From: Xenorhabdus mauleonii
Lineage (GTDB): Bacteria; Pseudomonadota; Gammaproteobacteria; Enterobacterales; Enterobacteriaceae
Length of the DNA: 64,000 nt
Direction of reading: 5' to 3'
NCBI RefSeq assembly: GCF_900113945.1
Contig: NZ_FORG01000005.1
Coordinates: 244,975-308,974 of the forward strand
Shown here: positions 28,427-37,344 of the stretch, one piece after another
How the letters are laid out: the number at the start of each line of letters is the position of its first letter
Position numbering within the stretch: the stretch's first letter is position 1
Position numbers and translations under genes: made by a program
Notes under the pieces: model-generated
Databases searched by the model: none
Told to the model about the DNA's origin: nothing
Seen by the model: the letters and a program-made list of their open reading frames with translations, nothing else

Positions 28427-31105
28427 TTATTCCATGAACTGGAACTGAAATTCACCTTGTTCGAGAGAGACACGTAGCTGATGATATTGCTGTCCATTAG
28501 CACTGGCAGAAAGCAAATGCTGGCTGATTTGCGGCAGCAAGGTATTGGTTAAAATGGCATCAACCATACGGCCCCCCGATTCGATTTCTGTACATCGGCT
28601 AACGATATGTTTAATCATGACGTCATCGAATATGGCTGTAATAGCATGATTTTCCAATAATCGTTTCTTTATTCTTTCTAATTGTAAATGAACAATTTCT
28701 GTCATCACCTCATCGCTCAATGGATAGTAGGGAATAACCAACAATCGTCCCAATAGCGCGGCGGGAAACACATTCAACAAAGGTTTCCGCAGTGCGGTAG
28801 TGAGCGTTTCAGGCTCCGGAACAGGATTTTGTTGCATACACAGTGAATTGATTAAATCGGTACCGACATTGGATGTCAGGATAATAATGGTGTTGCGAAA
28901 ATCAATATGCCGGCCTTCTCCATCCTCCATCCAGCCTTTATCGAAGACCTGAAAAAATATTTCATGAACATCAGGATGGGCTTTTTCAATTTCATCCAGC
29001 AATACGACGCTGTAAGGGCGGCGGCGAACGGCCTCGGTCAGAACACCGCCCTCCCCATAACCGACATAACCCGGCGGGGCACCTTTTAATGTTGATACAG
29101 TATGAGCTTCCTGAAATTCACTCATGTTGATGGTAATCAGATTTTGCTCCCCGCCATACAATGTTTCTGCCAGTGCCAGCGCTGTTTCAGTTTTACCCAC
29201 ACCAGAGGGGCCACATAGCATGAAGACACCAACCGGCTTATTGGGATCATCTAATCTGGCCCGTGAAGTGCGCACCCGTTTTGCAATTAATTCCAGTGCA
29301 TGATACTGCCCAATGACACGTTGATTAAGCGTATCCGCCAACCGCAATACCGCATCAATCTCGTCTTTTACCATACGATTGAGCGGAATGCCTGTCCAAT
29401 CGGAAACCACGGCGGAGATAACATTACTGTCTACAGAAGCAAAAATCAGCGGGGTATCTTCTTGCAGGGTTTTTAATTGCTGATGCAGTTCCGTCAATTC
29501 ATTGTGGGATCGGTGAATATCATGGGGCGAATCAATTTCGTCATGCGGTGGTTTATCGCTTTGTCGGTCATGGGATGAATGTTGGTGAAGTTGGGTTCTC
29601 AGTTGAATGATTTTGTTGATCAAAGCAAGTTCTTGTTGCCAACGATGCTCCAGTTCGGCTCGTTCTTCTTCCAGCAGCGATAATTGGGTAAGAATATCTT
29701 CCGAGCGCTGGCCATCGGCCACACCTATTTTAGATTCCCGTTCAACAATATCTAATTCAATCTTCAAGGCTTCAATTTGGTGACGGCAATTTTCCAATTG
29801 GGGTGGCTCGGCATGTTGGCTGATCGCTACTCTGGCGCAAGCTGTATCCAGTAAAGCCACGGCTTTGTCCGGTAATTGGCGGGCCGGAATATAGCGATGG
29901 GAAAGACGGACAGCCGTTTCTACAGCTTCATCCAACAACAGAACATGGTGATGATTTTCCAGTGAATTGACTAAGCTACGCAGCATCAATAATGCTTTTA
30001 CTTCATCAGGCTCATGAACTTGGACAACTTGAAAACGGCGGGTGAGGGCAGGATCTTTTTCAATGTATTTCTTGTACTCAGACCAAGTGGTGGCACCCAG
30101 TGTCCGTAAGTGGCCCCGCGCCAATGCCGGTTTTAATAAATTGGCGGCATCACCTGTTCCTTGTTGTCCGCCTGCGCCAATCAGGGTATGAATTTCGTCA
30201 ATAAACAAAATAATCGGAATAGGGCTGGATTGTACTTCATCAATAACCTTACGTAAGCGGGATTCAAATTCACCCCGGACTCCCGCCCCGGCTTGTAACA
30301 TGCCAATATCCAGCAACCAGAGTTGAACGTTTTTCAGCGGCGGAGGAACTTCATCCGCCACAATCCGCAAAGCCAGCCCCTCGATGACGGCTGTCTTACC
30401 GACGCCTGCCTCACCTGTCAGCAACGGGTTATTTTGACGGCGGCGCATCAAGATATCGATAATCTGGCGGATCTCTTCATCACGCCCTGTCACAGGGTCA
30501 ATTTCACCGTTACGGGCGCGGGCAGTCAGCTCTTGCCCATATTTCCGCAAGGCGCTGTCTGTTGTTTGTTGCGTTGCTGCCTGAGTGGCATCATGGGTTG
30601 CTGAATCAGCATCAATGGCCGCTTGTGCTTCTGTACTGCTTCCGCAGATAGCATTAAAATTATCTACCAGTGTATCTGCATTTATCTTATCGAATTGTGG
30701 TGAAATGGCCTTCAATGTATTACGCAAGTTGAACGTCTTTAACATGCCAATCAGCCAATGCGCGCTGCGGATTTGATTAACCCCGAATTTCAGTGAGCCA
30801 TATACCCACGCTCTTTCCACTGCGCTGTCAATGTGTTCTGACAGGTCAGAAATGGTGCTGGCGCCACGTGGCAAGCGATCAAGCGTTGCGATGATATCTT
30901 TTCTTAAGCTGGCCTCATCCAAGGCAAAATAACGAATGATTAACTGTAGGTCATTATCTTGCTGTTGCATGAGCTGGTGCAGCCAATGTACGAGTTCGAC
31001 GTAGGGATTAGCGCGTAGTTTACAAAATGCAGTCGCATTTTCCAGTGAAGAGAATAAGACACGGTTAAGTTTACCAAAAAGCACAGAACGGCTGATTTCT
31101 GACAT
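28427..31105 (-). CDS. clpV: T6SS AAA+ ATPase ClpV (TssH)
   Basis: An 892-residue ClpB-class double AAA+ ATPase. Residues 1-160 form the Clp N-domain. AAA1 has Walker A GEAGVGKTAV with LFIDEIHTLIGAGG, followed by a shortened coiled-coil middle domain that is unusually rich in His/Asp/Ser. AAA2 has Walker A GPSGVGKTETA and VVLLDEIEKAHPDV. ClpV unfolds contracted TssBC sheath for recycling. The ATG at 31105 is preferred over a TTG at 31120. Confidence 0.95.
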   Translation of the reverse strand: MSEISRSVLFGKLNRVLFSSLENATAFCKLRANPYVELVHWLHQLMQQQDNDLQLIIRYFALDEASLRKDIIATLDRLPRGASTISDLSEHIDSAVERAWVYGSLKFGVNQIRSAHWLIGMLKTFNLRNTLKAISPQFDKINADTLVDNFNAICGSSTEAQAAIDADSATHDATQAATQQTTDSALRKYGQELTARARNGEIDPVTGRDEEIRQIIDILMRRRQNNPLLTGEAGVGKTAVIEGLALRIVADEVPPPLKNVQLWLLDIGMLQAGAGVRGEFESRLRKVIDEVQSSPIPIILFIDEIHTLIGAGGQQGTGDAANLLKPALARGHLRTLGATTWSEYKKYIEKDPALTRRFQVVQVHEPDEVKALLMLRSLVNSLENHHHVLLLDEAVETAVRLSHRYIPARQLPDKAVALLDTACARVAISQHAEPPQLENCRHQIEALKIELDIVERESKIGVADGQRSEDILTQLSLLEEERAELEHRWQQELALINKIIQLRTQLHQHSSHDRQSDKPPHDEIDSPHDIHRSHNELTELHQQLKTLQEDTPLIFASVDSNVISAVVSDWTGIPLNRMVKDEIDAVLRLADTLNQRVIGQYHALELIAKRVRTSRARLDDPNKPVGVFMLCGPSGVGKTETALALAETLYGGEQNLITINMSEFQEAHTVSTLKGAPPGYVGYGEGGVLTEAVRRRPYSVVLLDEIEKAHPDVHEIFFQVFDKGWMEDGEGRHIDFRNTIIILTSNVGTDLINSLCMQQNPVPEPETLTTALRKPLLNVFPAALLGRLLVIPYYPLSDEVMTEIVHLQLERIKKRLLENHAITAIFDDVMIKHIVSRCTEIESGGRMVDAILTNTLLPQISQHLLSASANGQQYHQLRVSLEQGEFQFQFME

Positions 31106-31210
31106 AAGTATGATCCGCAATAATTATGTTTATGGGAAAGGGTGTTTACGGAAAAATTGTTTTTATGAAAAAGCGGGTTTATGAAAAAATGGTCAGTCCG
31201 ATGGAAAAAA

Positions 31211-32320
31211 TTAACCGGAGGCGCATCGCGCCGAATTTATGTCGGCAGTTTCTGGGCTGTAGATTAAATCATCATAATGTCTCGGTCTGGTAACGTGTCC
31301 CAGCCAGCTATTCAGACCCAATTTTACGCTTTCTGACAGGTGCATTTCGGTTATTGTTGCTTCATTAAGTATCAGCTTTATATCCCATGTATATTCAATT
31401 CCCAGATATTGATAAACCCATTCACGCAGTTGTTGGGATTTAGGTTGTTCTGGCAAAAACAAGTCATATTCTGCCCGTGTCAAGGGGCCAATCTCTATAC
31501 GGAATTTATGCTGTGTATCGTATATGGCCGTGCCTAGAAATGCAGATTCCCCCAAGCGGGGGATATGGCGGCCTGCGGCTAACCTCACCTGATCTTGTGT
31601 GTCAAGTTCTAGCCACTGGGGAATATTCTGGACAACTTTTACGGGCACGTTGAAATAAACGAATAAGATTTTTTCCAGCCCCTCTGCACTGTGTCCCTGA
31701 CGGGAAATATGCCCTGCCAAGGCATAACGCGCGTGACTGTTGATGATATTGTTTGTGTCAGCATCACTCGCCTTACCGGTGTATTTTTTATTGAAGCTTT
31801 GCTGGGCAGGCAACCCCATTCCGATTAGGCTGGCCAGATAATGACAAAATTGTTGATCGTCTGGTCTATCCAATGATGATGTGGGCTGCGCATTGGCCCA
31901 TGCCCGGTAGAAAAGCAGTATCAGTCGATGGTGGAAGACATTGGCAAAGGCCCCCAAAGTAGAATCATGATAATTATATTCTCGCGTATAGGCATACTCA
32001 GTCAGAAAGAGGGGCATAGGCCCATTGGGGCCAAACAATCCGAAGCTGTAAATCAGTATTTCATGTAACTTTGAATTTTCCAGCTTGCGAACTTTTGAAA
32101 TTGCAGAAGGGGCGAATATCATCGAAGCATGTTGCCCCAAGCGCACGGATTCATAGCGCGGCAATGGTGCCGTCCCTAATCGGTAATACTCTCCTGATTG
32201 AGCATCAATGCGGCGTAGGGTCTGAAATAAATCAAATTGCCAAGGCGCTTGGGTGAGTTGTTGCCAGAAATATTCTGATAAACGACATGCCCGATGAATG
32301 GCAATGACATCTGTATTCAT
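31211..32320 (-). CDS. tssG: T6SS baseplate protein TssG (ImpH/VasB)
   Basis: A 369-residue TssG-family protein with the typical N-terminal FDLFQTLRRIDAQSG, GLFGPNGPMPLFLTEYAYTR and YALAGHISRQGHSAEGLEKIL blocks. TssG joins TssF, TssK and TssE in the baseplate wedge. It starts 15 bp after the tssF stop. Confidence 0.94.
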   Translation of the reverse strand: MNTDVIAIHRACRLSEYFWQQLTQAPWQFDLFQTLRRIDAQSGEYYRLGTAPLPRYESVRLGQHASMIFAPSAISKVRKLENSKLHEILIYSFGLFGPNGPMPLFLTEYAYTREYNYHDSTLGAFANVFHHRLILLFYRAWANAQPTSSLDRPDDQQFCHYLASLIGMGLPAQQSFNKKYTGKASDADTNNIINSHARYALAGHISRQGHSAEGLEKILFVYFNVPVKVVQNIPQWLELDTQDQVRLAAGRHIPRLGESAFLGTAIYDTQHKFRIEIGPLTRAEYDLFLPEQPKSQQLREWVYQYLGIEYTWDIKLILNEATITEMHLSESVKLGLNSWLGHVTRPRHYDDLIYSPETADINSARCASG

Positions 32321-32335
32321 ATTCGCATGCCTCTC

Positions 32336-34210
32336 TTATATTAATTTCTTGCTTCCCATGCGGGCAGACCAGAAACCGATCTGCCCTCGTTGATAGCTAT
32401 AGAGTGACATTTCAATAAAGGAATTCATGGTGACAAGGCGTGAGAATAATTTCTCCAGTACACTGCCTAAAATCCACGGGCTGCTGCCGGCGAATTCTTG
32501 TTCATTCACTTCAAGTTTAATACTGACACCGCGGGCAAAAACGATGGGGCCAGGCTTGGGTACTCTGCGATGGATTTCCTTTAATGAACAATGACGTATT
32601 CCATTAATCTGACGGGCCACTGCAGGTTCTGCGAGGTTGGCATAAAGACTGAGCAATTGCCGTAAAGCCTGAGTGCCTTCTTGCTCATCTTTATCCATAA
32701 AATTTGTATAGTTCAGTTGCAGTTGGCTAATTAAAACCCATGCAACAGCGCCTTCTGCCAGTGCCGGATGCGGAATGGTCGGTTTTTTAAGAAACAGGAT
32801 TTGCTCAATGGGGATGGAATCCAGCATGGCAAAACTATTGATGTCTTGTTGCCGTAACATGGCGGGTAAATCGCGGTTGGTGCACATGACATCGGCACTC
32901 AAATACTTTAATGCATTGGGCCACGGAGAGTGCTGTTCATCAACAATCGAAATGAATGTTTCTGTTCCGATATAACTGGTGCGCGTTCCATAATGCTGGG
33001 CATGATCAGATAAAACACGGGGTTCACGGCGCAATGAAAAGTAGGCACCATAATTGCCTTTATCATCGCTGTTAGTTGACCAAAAGGGGCGGAATACTTG
33101 TTCTTCTTTATGTTGTTGATCCGTGCCATGAAGGCGTTGTACCGAAAAAATTTCATAATCCAGCGGACGGATATTATCCGCGACCAGATGATATTCATTG
33201 GTGCTGTCATCGACAGTGACTCGCTCGGTGATTTTAGGGAATAAATTAATCACAGGCGTGCAATTCAGTGCCAAATAGGAAGCATCAACTAAATTTTCCA
33301 AGGCATTGTCAATCTTGTCCAAAAGTACGATCAGTTCAAACTCATTTTCTTTTTCTGTCTGCTCCAGCAAGGATTGCATGCCATGAATACTGAAAAAACG
33401 GAAACGTGCAGGAAACGCAAAATACTCTTGGATCTGGCGATAGCCACTGAAATTGCGGGGATCATTGGGCAAAAGTGCCTGATCGTCTTCAAACCCTTCA
33501 TGATAGGGGGCAATATCGGGCAAAACGTGATATTTCGGAGTCTCACCCACAGTCTGGCATACCATGCCGACGGAGTGTTCCATCATCAGTTCCAGCAATC
33601 TTTGGGACTGGATATCTGGGCCTGAAAGAAAAAAAGTCAGTTTATTCAAATCCAGATCATTCAGATAAAATTTACCTTTACATTTCAGGTTAATCCGCAG
33701 CGCACTGACAGCCCCATAATGATGTAAACTCAATCCCATAAGCGGTAAATTAGCGGGGATTTTGCCGAGCACAACTCTTTGTATATTTAATGGTTGCAGA
33801 ATGACATCTTGAGTGGTGGCATATTTAAACGTTATCCCTTCTTTCTTCAACGACTGGCAAAACATGATGGTATTGCGGGGAACTAAAAACCCGTGACTGA
33901 TATCCCCCTTGCTCATATCAGGCTGGAGTTCAGTGATTGCCATTGAAGGCGTTGGTGCCAAATAGTTGGGGTACAGCATTTCCAATAAGTGTTGGGAAAA
34001 GTGTTGGAATTCAGCATTCATTTTTAATTGAATGCGGGAAGTCAGGAAAGCAAACCCTTCCATTAGGCGTTCAACATAGGGGTCAGCAATATCAATTCCG
34101 TGCATACCCAAACGGCTGGCTATTTTAGGATAACGTTCCGCAAATTCTTTTCCCATCTCGCGCAAGTACATCAGCTCTTGGTTATAATATTCCAGCAACT
34201 TGCTATCCAT
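32336..34210 (-). CDS. tssF: T6SS baseplate protein TssF (ImpG/VasA)
   Basis: A 624-residue TssF family protein beginning LLEYYNQELMYLREMGKEFAE, with DPYVERLMEGFAFLTSRIQLKM, GTRTSYIGTETFISI and CTNRDLPAML, all hallmarks of the family. It is the core of the baseplate wedge, two copies per TssG. It starts 17 bp after tssE. Confidence 0.95.
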   Translation of the reverse strand: MDSKLLEYYNQELMYLREMGKEFAERYPKIASRLGMHGIDIADPYVERLMEGFAFLTSRIQLKMNAEFQHFSQHLLEMLYPNYLAPTPSMAITELQPDMSKGDISHGFLVPRNTIMFCQSLKKEGITFKYATTQDVILQPLNIQRVVLGKIPANLPLMGLSLHHYGAVSALRINLKCKGKFYLNDLDLNKLTFFLSGPDIQSQRLLELMMEHSVGMVCQTVGETPKYHVLPDIAPYHEGFEDDQALLPNDPRNFSGYRQIQEYFAFPARFRFFSIHGMQSLLEQTEKENEFELIVLLDKIDNALENLVDASYLALNCTPVINLFPKITERVTVDDSTNEYHLVADNIRPLDYEIFSVQRLHGTDQQHKEEQVFRPFWSTNSDDKGNYGAYFSLRREPRVLSDHAQHYGTRTSYIGTETFISIVDEQHSPWPNALKYLSADVMCTNRDLPAMLRQQDINSFAMLDSIPIEQILFLKKPTIPHPALAEGAVAWVLISQLQLNYTNFMDKDEQEGTQALRQLLSLYANLAEPAVARQINGIRHCSLKEIHRRVPKPGPIVFARGVSIKLEVNEQEFAGSSPWILGSVLEKLFSRLVTMNSFIEMSLYSYQRGQIGFWSARMGSKKLI

Positions 34211-34227
34211 GAAACTCTCCTGTGTTT

Positions 34228-34779
34228 TTATCCTGCTTGTTTCATCGTGATATAACCATTTTCCAGATCGATATCACTGCGGAACAGAAATTCAATCGGC
34301 CAAGGAATACACCACATAAATCCTTTTATTTCTATCGATAATACATTGTACAGAGACAAGGAACAGATATCGGAAATGCACCTCACGTGAAGTTCATCGG
34401 GAATAATGCGGGGTTCAAAAATTTGAATGGCATGGGTGATTTTATTTTTAATATCATCCCATTCGATATCAGATATACATTTTCCGGCTAATGGAGATAT
34501 GCCAAAGTTGTAAACAGAATTCACGAGCTGTGGGAAAAATGAGAAATCTTGGTGAGGTTCTCTATTGATGGTGTTAAGTAGCCACTGTAAATCCCGCAAT
34601 AAGTTTTGTCGTAATTTTTTATGTGACAGTAGATAGTGACTGGCAGTTTCTTTTATTTCTGAAGGCTCATTGTCTGTCAGCCTGTCTAATAAAGAGGGCT
34701 GCATTCTATCTCTGGCTGTTATGCGTGGCGGTTTTCTGGAATGATAACCACCATGTAATAAAGTGATATTATCCTTCAT
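34228..34779 (-). CDS. tssE: T6SS baseplate protein TssE (gp25-like)
   Basis: A 183-residue protein with a gp25/TssE lysozyme-like fold region (about residues 25-160: PSLLDRLTDNEP, VNSVYNFGISPLAGK, EPRIIPDELHV). It forms the part of the baseplate that nucleates sheath assembly. A dispersed palindromic repeat lies in the 154-bp gap between it and the upstream FHA gene. Confidence 0.9.
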   Translation of the reverse strand: MKDNITLLHGGYHSRKPPRITARDRMQPSLLDRLTDNEPSEIKETASHYLLSHKKLRQNLLRDLQWLLNTINREPHQDFSFFPQLVNSVYNFGISPLAGKCISDIEWDDIKNKITHAIQIFEPRIIPDELHVRCISDICSLSLYNVLSIEIKGFMWCIPWPIEFLFRSDIDLENGYITMKQAG

Positions 34780-34813
34780 TAATCACCTATTGAATATTAT
34801 TATATCTGTCCTA

Positions 34814-34848
34814 TTTCAAGTGGCGGTTTTGTTGTCTGCCCCTTGAAA
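34814..34848. repeat. TTTCAAG...CTTGAAA palindromic repeat inside the T6SS cluster
   Basis: Arms TTTCAAG (34814-34820) and CTTGAAA (34842-34848) with internal GGCGG/CTGCC complementarity form a hairpin. It shares arms and core with copies at 2391-2444 and 12636-12655. It lies between the FHA gene and tssE and could affect expression of the downstream tssEFG-clpV-kinase part. Confidence 0.5.
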
Positions 34849-34933
34849 TTAAATAGATATAGAATGGATAAATGTTGATTGAAATGCTTAAAAAGCGTCA
34901 AGAAAAATAATTGTAATAAAATCGTCAGACTCT

Positions 34934-36586
34934 TTAATTTCTTTTCTTATCTTGTGATTTTTTATATCGGTTGATTTCTGCTTCATAGGATTGTAGGAAA
35001 TTTTCACCAAACGAAATATTATTTTTTTCCATGTCATGGATCATTCCGGCAATGATGCCTAATTGATGGGCTTGCAGCTCAATTAAAATATCTCTTGTTG
35101 ATTCTTCTGGTGACATAAAGCCGGGCATATGGTCACCAAACATTTGAACCAATACCGCCTGACCGGAAGGCAATAGCTGGAATGGATTATTGGCATCTGG
35201 CTTAATTTGAGTTACGTCAGAATTTGTATGACTTTTTAGCAATATACGGTTTTTTAGTGACAGGCGCGATGCATTGAGTGCCATGATTCCTTGAGACAGC
35301 AGGCTGAGTAATTTCCCCAGTTGATACATCACATGCTCATCAAATTGTGGCTTTTTAATATGGCCAATTCCCATGCCATCCAATAAAGCCGTCAGGAGTT
35401 TACCTTCTAACTGTATTTCATCTGACTGAGAGGAATAGGAAATAGCGACTTGAGCCTCAATGGGGTCAATATTAAGGCGTTCATTGGCCTTATTATCATA
35501 GAGATGATAATTATCATCTTGATCGGCACTATTTTCACAATGTACTGAGTTATCTGCTGTGAAAAGAGGAGGAGGGGGCGATGATAATATTTTAGCAAAT
35601 GATGGTACATTATCCTGATCCTGATGGCGTATTGCTGGTGGATCAGGTGGTTCTGTTTTATCGGAAGATGCCAGTGGTTCAGCATTATCCAGTATCAGGC
35701 TCAAGGGATTATTGTTTTTGATATTTTTGCGAGTGTGCTTATCAAAACCGTATTTATCCGAAGCGGACTTATCAGTAAATAGCACCAGAGGATCAACTTC
35801 CTGCCTGTCACTGTGATTACCAGAAAAATTGCTTTGGTGTGCCAATGTACTGGGAGATGGATTATTCAGGATATTTTCTTGTTGAAGGTTTCCATTCGGG
35901 TTAAACATCGCAACCGGCTCCGTCGCGTGGGATTGCAGGCTATCGAGGTTAATTTTGGTTTCCATTTTTTCAAGTGGGTCAATGGGATTACGCTCCTCCT
36001 GTTGTCCGGTATTTATCAATGGATTATTGTCATACGATTCATTGGAAATAGGGTGTTTTTCTTGATTTAGTGTTGGATTGAAAGGCGTGAAAATATTTTC
36101 CAGACCTTCCCAAACTTCATTGGGAATATCTTCTGAATGAGTACGAGAAGGCTGCATACTGTTTATTCCCAATGAAGTTTGGGAAGACATATTCTGAGAT
36201 TTATTTTTGGAGAGGGTATCAAGGGGCTTAGCATCAACCATTCGGGTTTCGGCCACAGGGGGTAGGCTTTGATTAATACTGGCCACTTGAATTTGGTAAT
36301 CGCCAATATTCAACATATCACCATCATGAATTTCAATTTGGCGATCTGGTGTCATGGGAATTGTATTCAGCAAAATCTCAGAGGATGCGCTGCGATTGGT
36401 TATACAGCATCTACCAGTGGCATCAGTCGATACAATGATCTGCAAAGGCGCTATAGATTGCCCTTGAACGGGTAAAACCCAGTGATTGTCCGTGCTATTG
36501 CCGATAGTGCCACCGGGAGGAATAAAATCATAACTGAGTTGTGGCGGCCGATTTGTACCGGTATTTTTAACAATGGTGAATCGCAT
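34934..36586 (-). CDS. T6SS FHA-domain protein (Fha/TagH-like)
   Basis: A 550-residue protein with an N-terminal forkhead-associated domain (about residues 15-105: IEIHDGDMLNIGDYQIQV), a long low-complexity Asn/Ser/Pro/Asp-rich linker (about 115-390), and a C-terminal T6SS FHA domain (about 390-545: EGKLLTALLDGMGIGHI, PGFMSPEESTRDILIELQAHQLGIIAG). FHA domains bind phosphothreonine. In Pseudomonas Fha1 is the target of PpkA, and a kinase is encoded at 27402-28400. The linker is poorly conserved in general. Confidence 0.9.
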   Translation of the reverse strand: MRFTIVKNTGTNRPPQLSYDFIPPGGTIGNSTDNHWVLPVQGQSIAPLQIIVSTDATGRCCITNRSASSEILLNTIPMTPDRQIEIHDGDMLNIGDYQIQVASINQSLPPVAETRMVDAKPLDTLSKNKSQNMSSQTSLGINSMQPSRTHSEDIPNEVWEGLENIFTPFNPTLNQEKHPISNESYDNNPLINTGQQEERNPIDPLEKMETKINLDSLQSHATEPVAMFNPNGNLQQENILNNPSPSTLAHQSNFSGNHSDRQEVDPLVLFTDKSASDKYGFDKHTRKNIKNNNPLSLILDNAEPLASSDKTEPPDPPAIRHQDQDNVPSFAKILSSPPPPLFTADNSVHCENSADQDDNYHLYDNKANERLNIDPIEAQVAISYSSQSDEIQLEGKLLTALLDGMGIGHIKKPQFDEHVMYQLGKLLSLLSQGIMALNASRLSLKNRILLKSHTNSDVTQIKPDANNPFQLLPSGQAVLVQMFGDHMPGFMSPEESTRDILIELQAHQLGIIAGMIHDMEKNNISFGENFLQSYEAEINRYKKSQDKKRN

Positions 36587-36626
36587 AATTATGGATACCT
36601 ATTGTTTGTTAGTCGTCATGCTTTAG

Positions 36627-36653
36627 ACAATACCCCCTGTTAGGGGGTATTGT
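36627..36653 (-). terminator. 12-bp hairpin directly after hcp
   Basis: Perfect inverted repeat ACAATACCCCCT (36627-36638) and AGGGGGTATTGT (36642-36653) with a 3-bp loop, 23 bp past the hcp stop and 40 bp before the FHA gene. The minus-strand sequence after the stem is not U-rich, so it may stabilise a cleaved hcp mRNA or partly attenuate rather than fully terminate. Confidence 0.7.
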
Positions 36654-36676
36654 AGTTTTACAGATATCATCTAAAC

Positions 36677-37171
36677 TCAGGCAGCTGGTGCCGTCTGCGT
36701 TTTGGCGGGAATCCACTTGTATTGAATCTCAGCACCTTTAGCGCCTTTGTTATCTTGAGGAATGTAAGCTTCTTTGTATGCTTTGAATTTAATGAAAACC
36801 AGAGCAAAGAAGTATCCATCGCCATAGGAAATTTTGGACTCAGAAATCACAGCATTATCCATTTCTAAGGAGTACCAGGGCACTTGTGTTCCGCCCTGAC
36901 GACGTACTTTCAGCTTAGTTGAATCAATGTGTGTTCCTTGAACAAGATATTGGCGTAAGGTGATACACGCTTTGTCAAATACAAGTTCGACTTGTAAATC
37001 ACCAACGGAGACAGTACCAGCACCGAGCCCAGGAGTTGATGTGTCATAACAAAGTGTGTTAGATAGAGCAAATGCAAATGTTCTGACGGCTGTCCATTCT
37101 TTATATTCGTGATCTTCTGATTCGCCTTTGACATTAGAAAAATTGATATATGCATCAGTACTTATAGACAT
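36677..37171 (-). CDS. hcp: T6SS tube protein Hcp (TssD)
   Basis: A 164-residue Hcp-family protein that stacks as hexameric rings to form the inner tube and carries small effectors. Family blocks include AYINFSNVKGESEDHEYKEW, LVFDKACITLRQYLVQG and SLEMDNAVISESKISY. The start at 37171 follows GAGGGGAAAAATT; a TTG at 37186 overlaps that ribosome site. A 173-bp AT-rich gap upstream and a strong hairpin downstream (36627-36653) suggest separately tuned expression. Confidence 0.94.
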   Translation of the reverse strand: MSISTDAYINFSNVKGESEDHEYKEWTAVRTFAFALSNTLCYDTSTPGLGAGTVSVGDLQVELVFDKACITLRQYLVQGTHIDSTKLKVRRQGGTQVPWYSLEMDNAVISESKISYGDGYFFALVFIKFKAYKEAYIPQDNKGAKGAEIQYKWIPAKTQTAPAA

Positions 37172-37344
37172 AATTTTTCCCCTCAAATAGAGTTAAATTA
37201 ATTGAGTTAAATAGATATATAATGGTGGCATTAAATAAGATTTCATAATATCCAGAGTTTGTATTTATATTGAAAAGGCATTTAGCTAAAATGCCCAAAT
37301 TAATGATGAGATATTTATTTAATATAATGAATTGCACAAAAGTA

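Noticed and set aside
31340..31537. Plus-strand ORFs inside the T6SS cluster (this and many others)
   Set aside because: They are opposite-strand shadows of tssG, tssM, clpV and others, with no ribosome sites or protein-like composition.
37155..37337. 60-codon AT-rich ORF between hcp and tssC
   Set aside because: Low-complexity Ile/Asn/Leu translation overlapping the hcp start; best read as an hcp leader or promoter region.
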